Origin: Chloroflexota bacterium
GTDB lineage: Bacteria > Chloroflexota > Dehalococcoidia > GIF9 > AB-539-J10
Assembly (NCBI GenBank): GCA_020346965.1
Contig: CP070793.1
Span: 1,351,870-1,366,316, forward strand
DNA length: 14,447 bases
Direction of reading: 5' to 3'
The notes below the pieces were generated by a model, which did no database searches, was not told where the DNA came from, and saw nothing but the letters and a program-made list of their open reading frames with translations. The translations under genes and the position numbers were made by a program. This document shows, in pieces, positions 9,977-14,447 of this stretch. Position 1 is the stretch's first letter. Every line of letters begins with the position of its first letter.

Positions 9977-10870
9977 CTATTGGTATACTCTGGCTTGCAT
10001 CCATACAGGGATCGCAAAGGCGAATAGTGAAAAGAGTAATATCAGCCAACCCCAGGAATTAATATTGCCTCGACTTGCCAAGGTAACCGAGAGCAAAATT
10101 ATAAGAGGTGGAATTAACAGGCTAAGGATTTTGTACCTTCGTGCTTTGAGACGGATGAAGGCAATGGTTGCTCCTGCTAGGGCAATAAAACTAATAACTA
10201 TCCAAAGTGCATTTGTCTGCAGGCGTGCTACCCAATCGCTGGCTAACAGCTCATTTCCTGTACCCAAAGACGAAAACCAGGTGAAAGTCACAAGCATAGG
10301 AGCTAGCATCAGTGATGCGTATAGCCAATCCCGTCTCGCGGTTTGCCTCACTATATGGATAAAAACAAAAAGAGCTAATGGGATATAGATGAGCGCTGCT
10401 ATCCAACCCCAGCCTTGGGGAAGGGAAAGAAGCAATATCCCGGTAATTACTACTGGCATAAGGTAGTATCCCAACCAGGGGAAGAGCCATATTGGTTTAC
10501 CTCGATGCCAACCGTAAATGGCTATACCAACGGTTGATGCTAATATAATTGAGGCGTAGATGATGTTCTGCCAGTAATATGAAGTGAAAAGCAAAGCAAC
10601 CAGTAAGTGAGGCGAGGCGCTGAAAAGCGCCTCTTTCCAGCTACCTTGAGCGTGAGTTTCGTAGATTTGCTGGGCAATTAACTCAGGAGAACCTAGAGAT
10701 TGTACCGCTATTTTACCGGCTTCCTCTCTGCTTAGCCCATTTTCTTCTAGCTCCTGAGTTTTTTCTTCTAAATGCGTGTAAAGTTCCTCGGCTACACCGT
10801 CTCTTATGGTCTGGTCAATGTGGAGGCAATCCTTAAACCTGTTTAAGTAATGGCTTATGCTACTCATCAT
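9977..10870 (-). CDS. HAAS-domain polytopic membrane protein (PadR partner)
   Basis: The function is unknown. The 297-residue product starts with a soluble helical domain (about residues 1-75: a predicted amphipathic helix pair with VAEELYTHLEEKTQELEENG and LSREEAGKIAVQSLGSPELI). This is typical of HAAS/permease-prefix domains that accompany PadR regulators. Seven or eight hydrophobic segments follow, for example around LLVALLFTSYYW, IIYASIILAS, WLFPWLGYYLMPVVITG, GWIAALIYIPLALFVFIHIV, WLYASLMLAPMLVTFTW, ALWIVISFIALAGATIAF and LILLFSLFAFAIPVWM. It is therefore a cytoplasmic helical head on an integral membrane domain. The start lies 7 bases after the padR stop, so the two are almost certainly co-transcribed and translationally coupled. 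Two tandem ATGs (10870 and 10867) are possible starts. By analogy with PadR/HAAS pairs it may sense or relieve membrane stress, but the sequence does not prove this. Confidence 0.85.
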   Translation of the reverse strand: MMSSISHYLNRFKDCLHIDQTIRDGVAEELYTHLEEKTQELEENGLSREEAGKIAVQSLGSPELIAQQIYETHAQGSWKEALFSASPHLLVALLFTSYYWQNIIYASIILASTVGIAIYGWHRGKPIWLFPWLGYYLMPVVITGILLLSLPQGWGWIAALIYIPLALFVFIHIVRQTARRDWLYASLMLAPMLVTFTWFSSLGTGNELLASDWVARLQTNALWIVISFIALAGATIAFIRLKARRYKILSLLIPPLIILLSVTLASRGNINSWGWLILLFSLFAFAIPVWMQARVYQ

Positions 10871-10877
10871 TCTAGCT

Positions 10878-11213
10878 CTAGGTTGTTTCTGTTTGCATAA
10901 CTGCCTTAACTGCTGTGGAAAAATCCTGCCATGTAGCCAACCTGTTCGCCAGTACCTGCTGCCCTCTTTCAGTTATGTAGTAATAACGTCTCTGCTGCCC
11001 GTTTGGTAGTATCTGCCACTTACCACTGATAAGGTTGTCTCGCTCTAAGCGGTGGAGGGCTGGATAAAGTGTGCCTTCTTTGAACTGGAAATATCCATTG
11101 CTCCTTTGCTCGAGTTCTTTTACTATTTGATAGCCATATGTAGGCTGACGACTGATTAAGCAGAGCAATAGAGAATCGGTATTTCCCTTCAATAACTCAC
11201 GCCCATAGTTCAT
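10878..11213 (-). CDS. PadR family transcriptional regulator
   Basis: This is a small winged-helix repressor of 111 residues, the usual size of short PadR proteins with a DNA-binding domain and a brief C-terminal dimerisation helix. The signature segments are LLCLISRQPTYGYQIVKELE (first helices), FKEGTLYPALHRLERDNLIS (recognition helix and following turn) and RRYYYITERGQQVL (wing and next helix). A strong Shine-Dalgarno GAGGTG (11219-11224) lies 5 bases before the ATG at 11213. It is the first gene of a two-gene unit with the HAAS membrane protein, and is divergent from the J-domain gene. A near-consensus promoter with a duplicated motif lies just upstream, which suggests autoregulation. PadR proteins typically repress themselves and a linked membrane gene and release DNA on ligand binding; the ligand here is unknown. 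Confidence 0.94.
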   Translation of the reverse strand: MNYGRELLKGNTDSLLLCLISRQPTYGYQIVKELEQRSNGYFQFKEGTLYPALHRLERDNLISGKWQILPNGQQRRYYYITERGQQVLANRLATWQDFSTAVKAVMQTETT

Positions 11214-11226
11214 CCTTGCACCTCAT

Positions 11227-11264
11227 TTAGCATGTTAGCTTTTTCCACTATAGCATCGGTTAGC
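11227..11264. repeat. Duplicated TAGCAT-GTTAGC motif, candidate PadR operator
   Basis: On the plus strand TTAGCATGTTAGC (11227-11239) recurs as ATAGCATCGGTTAGC (11250-11264), the second copy having two extra bases in its centre. The copies are about two helical turns apart. One covers the -10 box and spacer of the padR promoter, and the other covers the predicted transcription start. The position is what a repressor binding site would need; the link to PadR itself is inferred. Confidence 0.45.
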
Positions 11265-11275
11265 AAAGGTGTCAA
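11247..11275 (-). promoter_or_regulatory. Near-consensus sigma-70 promoter for padR and the HAAS gene
   Basis: On the minus strand, TTGACA (11275-11270) is followed after exactly 17 bases by TATAGT (11252-11247). The match is 6/6 at -35 and 5/6 at -10. Transcription would begin near 11240, about 27 bases before the padR start codon. A promoter this strong in front of a PadR gene would be expected to need tight repression. Confidence 0.7.
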
Positions 11276-11302
11276 TATCAATTATCACTACCCTTGAATT
11301 AC

Positions 11303-11331
11303 TTGCCGCAGCGAGCTTTAATCGCTAAAAT
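11303..11331 (+). promoter_or_regulatory. Candidate promoter for the J-domain/TatD/thioredoxin cluster
   Basis: TTGCCG (11303-11308) and TAAAAT (11326-11331) are spaced by 17 bases, matching the consensus at 4/6 and 5/6. Transcription would begin near 11338, only about 8 bases before the ATG at 11346, so the first message would be almost leaderless. This agrees with the absence of a clear Shine-Dalgarno before that start. Confidence 0.35.
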
Positions 11332-11345
11332 ATCTGTTCCAGAAG

Positions 11346-12119
11346 ATGTATTGCAGAGCAAAGGATTATTACTCTATCCTCGGTGTTTCTGAGAAAGCCA
11401 GCCGGGAGGAAATAAGACATTCTTTCCGAAGGCTTGCCATGAAATATCATCCAGATAAGAATTTGGGAAATGAACAGTCGGCCGAGGAGAAGTTTAAGGA
11501 AATCAATGAAGCCTATGCCATATTAGGCGACGAGGCGAAACGGCAGGGATATGATAGGATGAGAAACACCGGTTTCGCTGGATATGGTACTCAATATGCT
11601 GGTGGGCGCTACTATAGCCAAGAGCAAGTGTTTGCGGATGCCTTTGACAATCCTTATTTGATTCAAGAACTGGCGAGGATATTCCAGGAAGCTGGTTTAA
11701 GGTTTGATCAGGGATTTGTGGATAATTTATTCTTTGGAGGCAGAGGTTTTGCTTTCACCTCAGCAAGCGGGCCATCAAAAAGAGATGGGTCCACATCGAC
11801 TTCGGAATATAAACTACCTTTATCAGTACGACTTTTTGGGAAATTCATAAAGTTTGTACTCAAAAGAGTGCTAGGTGTGCAGGAATTCTCATGGCAAAGC
11901 GAGGGAGAGGATTTGTACCACGAAATTCATCTCTCTCAGGAAGAAGCTGCGTCCGGTGTTGATAAGAAGATAAAATATAAGAGGGGTAGAGAAAAGAAGA
12001 AACTTATAGTCAAAGTTCCACCAGGAGTTACACAGGGCATGAAAGTAAGGTTGAGGGGAATGGGATTGCAGGGGAGGACTCCAGGTGACCTTTTTGTTAC
12101 TGTTAAAATCAAGAGTTAG
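11346..12119 (+). CDS. J-domain co-chaperone with a single C-terminal substrate domain
   Basis: This is a DnaJ/CbpA-like protein of 257 residues that would stimulate the ATPase of DnaK-type Hsp70. The J domain covers about residues 5-72, with the HPD motif at H35-P36-D37 in MKYHPDK. The zinc-finger CxxCxGxG repeats of DnaJ are absent; the only cysteine is near the start. The central part (residues about 73-190) is glycine/tyrosine-rich, then aromatic. It includes a basic hydrophobic helix around LPLSVRLFGKFIKFVLKRV that could be amphipathic. The end has one beta-rich substrate-binding unit: LSQEEAASGVDKKIKY followed by LIVKVPPGVTQGMKVRLRG and GDLFVTVKI. The second C-terminal domain and dimerisation segment of full-length Hsp40s are missing, with no sign of a frameshift. 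ATG 11346 is the only good start; an in-frame stop lies at 11319. It leads a compact four-gene cluster. Confidence 0.88.
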   Translation: MYCRAKDYYSILGVSEKASREEIRHSFRRLAMKYHPDKNLGNEQSAEEKFKEINEAYAILGDEAKRQGYDRMRNTGFAGYGTQYAGGRYYSQEQVFADAFDNPYLIQELARIFQEAGLRFDQGFVDNLFFGGRGFAFTSASGPSKRDGSTSTSEYKLPLSVRLFGKFIKFVLKRVLGVQEFSWQSEGEDLYHEIHLSQEEAASGVDKKIKYKRGREKKKLIVKVPPGVTQGMKVRLRGMGLQGRTPGDLFVTVKIKS

Positions 12120-12124
12120 CGAAC

Positions 12125-12436
12125 ATGGATGCTTTTGAGGAGTTTACTGCCCTGGTGAGGCAGACAGCGACCATGCAAGCCCTGCTTCAGAGTCTGGAGA
12201 AAGAGCCTGCAAAGCTCTTGATTGCGGTTTGCCGTGAGTATGAAGTGACTAGCAAAGCTGTTCCTGACCATCACCTTAATTTGGCTGGGTACTCTGGCGA
12301 GGCAATGTTACGGGCATTGGCATCAACAAATTTAATTACCAGGGAACGAGGAGATAGGTTTTCCCTGTACGGCTACAAGCCAACTAAGGAGGGGCTTAAG
12401 TATTACAGAGCCATGGTTAAAGAGAAGAAGGTCTAG
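12125..12436 (+). CDS. Small winged-helix-like protein, function unknown
   Basis: I do not recognise the family. The protein has 103 residues, is soluble and lacks cysteines other than one in its first half. A helical N-terminus (about residues 1-30) precedes a segment resembling a winged helix: LLIAVCREYEV, then GEAMLRALASTNLITRERGDR and a turn with FSLYGYKPTKEGLKYYRAM. The latter looks like the recognition helix, wing and final helix of MarR/PadR-like folds. It could bind DNA, or be a small adaptor for the J-domain protein encoded 5 bases upstream. Its stop codon overlaps the start of the tatD gene by one base (TAGTG), which implies coupled translation. No convincing Shine-Dalgarno is visible, so it is probably translated by reinitiation after the J-domain gene. 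Confidence 0.75.
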   Translation: MDAFEEFTALVRQTATMQALLQSLEKEPAKLLIAVCREYEVTSKAVPDHHLNLAGYSGEAMLRALASTNLITRERGDRFSLYGYKPTKEGLKYYRAMVKEKKV

Positions 12437-13212
12437 TGTACAAGCTTGTAGATACTCATGCCCATCTCGATGAACTGAGCAATCTAGATTCAGTGCTTGA
12501 GAAAGCTAAAGACACAGGCATTATTGCGATAGTAGCTGTGGGATCGAACCACGAATCAAACATAAAAACACTGGAAATATCGCAAGAACATAGCCGTTTC
12601 GTCTACCCTGCCTTGGGCTTACATCCATGGGACCTAGCTAACCTGGAAACCTCTGGGATAGATGAAAATCTGCAATTTATCGAGCAAAACATTGCTTCAG
12701 CGGTTGCTGTCGGTGAAATAGGTCTGGACTACGACAAGAGAGTGTTGAGGGTAGCGTCCAAGGAGTTACAGAAAGAGGTTCTTAATCAACTGCTGAGTAT
12801 AGCCAAGAAATACACTAAACCGGCAATAATTCACAGCAGATACGCATGGAAGGATGCACTACACCTGATTCAAGATATCGGTGTGGATGAAGCCGTTTTT
12901 CACTGGTTCACTGGCTTTTCTAGTGTTCTCAGGGCTATAATTGGTGCTGACTATTTTGTTTCGGCCACGCCGGCTGCGGAATATCATGAAGAGCACAGAA
13001 GGGCAATCAAAGAAGTGCCTTTACAGAAGTTGCTTCTCGAGACGGATTGCCCCGTAACTTATGGAAGGGCAGCACGGTATGAGTCCAGGCCCGCTGATGT
13101 TCTAAGGGACTTGAAGGCCATAGCTCAACTCAAAGCAATTGACGAAGCTACAATTGCTGAACAGACAACAAGAAATGCAATTAACCTGTTTTCTTTAGAT
13201 ATAGCATTTTAG
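12436..13212 (+). CDS. TatD family metal-dependent hydrolase/DNase
   Basis: This is an amidohydrolase-fold enzyme of the TatD family. Characterised members are divalent-metal-dependent 3'-5' exonucleases or related hydrolases in the cytoplasm. The 258 residues match the family length (250-270). The metal-site motifs appear in order: DTHAHLD near the N-terminus, GLHPWD, GEIGLDY (glutamate ligand), IIHSR (histidine ligand), HWFTGF (usually HCFSG) and LLETDCP (aspartate ligand). All expected ligands are present, so an active enzyme is likely. The start is GTG at 12436, overlapping the previous stop by one base, with GAAGGT about 5 bases upstream acting as a partial Shine-Dalgarno. It lies in the cluster with the J-domain and thioredoxin genes. 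The exact substrate is not predictable, and the protein could be a TatD paralogue rather than the DNase itself. Confidence 0.93.
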   Translation: MYKLVDTHAHLDELSNLDSVLEKAKDTGIIAIVAVGSNHESNIKTLEISQEHSRFVYPALGLHPWDLANLETSGIDENLQFIEQNIASAVAVGEIGLDYDKRVLRVASKELQKEVLNQLLSIAKKYTKPAIIHSRYAWKDALHLIQDIGVDEAVFHWFTGFSSVLRAIIGADYFVSATPAAEYHEEHRRAIKEVPLQKLLLETDCPVTYGRAARYESRPADVLRDLKAIAQLKAIDEATIAEQTTRNAINLFSLDIAF

Positions 13213-13229
13213 ATAAGGAGGTCAGTTCA

Positions 13230-13556
13230 ATGATACAAGCAATAACAGGTGAGGATAACTTTCAAAATATCGTTCTGCAATCGAAGTCGCCCGTTATGGT
13301 GGATTTCTGGGCGCAATGGTGTGGTCCTTGCCTGGCTACGGCTCCGATTCTGGAGGAATTGGCGAAGGAATATGCTGGCAAGATAGACTTCGCCAAAGTA
13401 GATGTGGATGCGAATGGTCCTCTGGCTGCGAAGTACGGAATAGCTTCTATTCCGACTATGCTCGTATTCAAAGGCGGTCAGCCTGTTCAGCAAATCATGG
13501 GTTACAGGCCCAAGAAGGAGCTTCAAAAGGTGTTGGATGAGGTTCTTGGGGAGTGA
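13230..13556 (+). CDS. trxA: Thioredoxin
   Basis: This is a cytosolic thiol-disulfide oxidoreductase of 108 residues, the standard thioredoxin length. The active site is WAQWCGPCLATAP, the buried aspartate strand reads FAKVDVDANGPLAAKYGI, and the cis-proline is in SIPTMLVFKGGQPV. The residue after the second catalytic cysteine is Leu, where most thioredoxins have Lys or Arg, a small change that might alter surface charge or redox potential. The start at ATG 13230 is supported by a near-perfect Shine-Dalgarno AAGGAGGT (13215-13222) 7 bases upstream, the strongest in the window. This suggests high translation even though the gene is last in its cluster. No signal peptide or membrane anchor is seen. 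The gene symbol is assigned by family similarity; other trx paralogues may exist elsewhere in the genome. Confidence 0.95.
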   Translation: MIQAITGEDNFQNIVLQSKSPVMVDFWAQWCGPCLATAPILEELAKEYAGKIDFAKVDVDANGPLAAKYGIASIPTMLVFKGGQPVQQIMGYRPKKELQKVLDEVLGE

Positions 13557-13580
13557 ATCATACGCTAGCTCTTGATGAAT

Positions 13581-14078
13581 CTACCCGGATGTTGAAAAGA
13601 AATCCCGGATTAAATCGAATTCTTCGGGCAGGAGTGCTAGTAACAGGGGGAATCCTTCCATCAGGAATTTCGCTAATCCTGATTGACTGATAGCTGCTCC
13701 CGCGCCCGGGTCATATTTAACTGCAATAGCGAGAATAGCGGCACATAGCAGGCCTCCTATAAAAACGCCGAGGATGAAGCCGATAAGTCTATCCAGCCAC
13801 TCAAGTAGGACGAGATGAATCAACTTGGCTACGAATCGTCCAACTACACCAGCTACAATTAAAGTAGCTATTAAGATAATGGCGTAGGAAGCTATTTTGA
13901 CCCAGGTAGCGCCACTGGAAGAAAGCAATGCTGCAAGATCGTCGTAGTAACGTCCGGCTAGAACTATACCGCCTATTAGCCCAGCAATGCCAAATACTGT
14001 CTTTATAATTCCTTGCCGCAAGCCCACAATACCCAACAGAACCGCGACGACTATTATGACTATGTCTAACCAGTTCAT
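13581..14078 (-). CDS. cvpA: CvpA family membrane protein
   Basis: This is a CvpA (colicin V production) family inner-membrane protein of 165 residues, typical for the family. Four hydrophobic segments are visible: DIVIIVVAVLLGIVGLRQG, then FGIAGLIGGIVLAGRYYDDL, IASYAIILIATLIVAGVVGRF and LIGFILGVFIGGLLCAAILAIA. Characteristic features are the early GLRQG, the tyrosine-aspartate pair after helix 2 and the LDRLIGFILG entry to helix 4. The C-terminal tail (residues about 125-165) is soluble and ends acidic. CvpA proteins influence envelope homeostasis and, in some bacteria, secretion and purine-linked phenotypes; the molecular activity is unclear. ATG 14078 is preferred over GTG 14081 because the Shine-Dalgarno GAGGTGA (14082-14088) is too close to the GTG. 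The gene converges with trxA, only 24 bases apart, with no clear terminator between them. Confidence 0.88.
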   Translation of the reverse strand: MNWLDIVIIVVAVLLGIVGLRQGIIKTVFGIAGLIGGIVLAGRYYDDLAALLSSSGATWVKIASYAIILIATLIVAGVVGRFVAKLIHLVLLEWLDRLIGFILGVFIGGLLCAAILAIAVKYDPGAGAAISQSGLAKFLMEGFPLLLALLPEEFDLIRDFFSTSG

Positions 14079-14081
14079 CAC

Positions 14082-14088
14082 TCACCTC
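14082..14088 (-). promoter_or_regulatory. Ribosome binding site that sets the cvpA start
   Basis: On the minus strand GAGGTGA places its GAGG core 6 bases before ATG 14078 but only 3 bases before GTG 14081. Normal spacing therefore favours the ATG. Confidence 0.6.
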
Positions 14089-14297
14089 TTAGTCTCATAT
14101 TATCACAAAGCAACCAGGCGCTGCTTCTACAGCCATCTTCTCTGCTCATAGCTATCTGCGCAGCTAACAGGGTCAATTATGGAATGTCAGCCATATATGA
14201 TGATTATACTATCAAATACACAGAGCTTCCAGCCTGATTGCGAGATGATATGCCAGCGCGAAGAATCGAAGCAAAGTAAGTCGCAGTACTCATATGT
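14089..14297. other. Intergenic region upstream of cvpA
   Basis: No plausible gene or structured RNA is visible in this stretch. Besides the extended -10 near cvpA it contains a perfect TATAAT on the minus strand (14208-14203), with only a poor -35 (TGGAAG, 3/6) at 17 bases. This could be a weaker distal promoter giving a leader of about 120 bases. No terminator for the gene ending at 14298 is evident, so read-through into cvpA is also possible. Confidence 0.4.
14099..14107 (-). promoter_or_regulatory. Possible extended -10 promoter for cvpA
   Basis: On the minus strand TGTGATAAT reads as an extended -10 element (TG, one base, GATAAT; 5/6 to consensus). No good -35 box is seen at 17 bases. 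Transcription would start about 15 bases before the cvpA start codon. Confidence 0.3.
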
Positions 14298-14447
14298 CTA
14301 GCGACGCAGGGCCTGGATTATCGCCTCCCTTATGCCATCCCTGGGTGCTTCATGGCCCCAGTATATCTCACGGCCGTTAACGAATATGCCACGGGCTATC
14401 TGATGGCCAAGGAGGACCAGCCTATCATCCGCGGAATACTCGTTGAG
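14298..14447 (-). CDS. C-terminal end of an unidentified protein (5' end outside window)
   Basis: An open frame of 49 codons runs from the right edge to a TAG at 14298 on the minus strand. It reads like real protein: GHQIARGIFVNGREIYWGHE followed by an amphipathic final helix (RDGIREAIIQALRR). The hairpin-like FVNGREIYWG followed by a terminal helix resembles the last beta-hairpin and helix of thioredoxin-fold proteins, where a loop G and a hydrophobic strand precede the closing helix. This is only a fold-level impression, and the family is not identified. The frame stays open right up to the window edge and the composition is somewhat more GC-rich than the preceding intergenic stretch, both supporting coding. 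It lies in the same orientation as cvpA, 217 bases upstream of it. Confidence 0.65.
   Translation of the reverse strand, partial: LNEYSADDRLVLLGHQIARGIFVNGREIYWGHEAPRDGIREAIIQALRR

Noticed and set aside
9921..10388. A 155-codon plus-strand open frame overlapping the HAAS membrane-protein gene
   Set aside because: It lies antisense to a gene with clear domain and membrane-segment structure and a coupled start. Its translation is basic and lacks any recognisable motif.
13227..13526. Minus-strand and alternative-frame open frames over the thioredoxin gene
   Set aside because: The thioredoxin reading frame has the full active-site motif and an excellent ribosome binding site; the others are shadows of it.
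13557..13612. Possible terminator or repeat between trxA and cvpA (CCCGGAT at 13584 and 13604)
   Set aside because: The CCCGGAT copies are a direct, not inverted, repeat, lie inside the cvpA 3' end and have no stem or T run. No intrinsic terminator can be supported.
1..14447. CRISPR arrays, tRNA/rRNA genes, insertion sequences, phage or toxin-antitoxin loci
   Set aside because: Reading the intergenic regions and gene contents showed no repeat-spacer pattern, RNA gene, transposase, integrase or toxin pair.

Overview
This window looks like part of the chromosome of a moderately AT-rich bacterium. The best guess is Chloroflexota, probably a Dehalococcoidia-like lineage. That placement is an inference from the style of the RpoB and RpoC proteins, the rpoB-rpoC-ruvB order, the actinobacterial/chloroflexi-style acyl-CoA dehydrogenase and the small PadR/HAAS membrane-protein module. 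No rRNA or other decisive marker is present. I see no tRNA, rRNA, CRISPR array, insertion sequence, prophage or integration site.

Layout, left to right. (1) The 3' part of an acyl-CoA dehydrogenase gene, cut by the window edge. (2) A 156-base intergenic region with two good sigma-70-type promoter candidates. (3) rpoB and rpoC, overlapping by 14 bases and encoding the RNA polymerase beta and beta' subunits, followed closely by ruvB (Holliday-junction branch-migration ATPase), most likely as one transcript. (4) Convergent with ruvB, a leftward pair: a PadR-family repressor and a HAAS-domain polytopic membrane protein. The pair is read from a near-consensus promoter that carries a duplicated operator-like motif. 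(5) Divergent from padR, a tight rightward cluster: an abbreviated J-domain protein, a 103-residue winged-helix-like protein, a TatD-family metal-dependent hydrolase and thioredoxin. (6) Convergent with the thioredoxin gene, a leftward CvpA-family membrane protein. (7) At the right edge, the last 49 codons of a further leftward gene of uncertain family.

Most of the window is housekeeping: transcription, recombination, protein folding, redox and nuclease functions. I found no clear new multi-gene system. The points most worth checking are the promoter architecture before rpoB (a perfect dyad framing one -10 box, plus a second promoter), the linkage of ruvB to the RNA polymerase operon, the duplicated motif in the padR promoter, the shortened J-domain protein, and the apparent absence of the usual catalytic glutamate in the acyl-CoA dehydrogenase.
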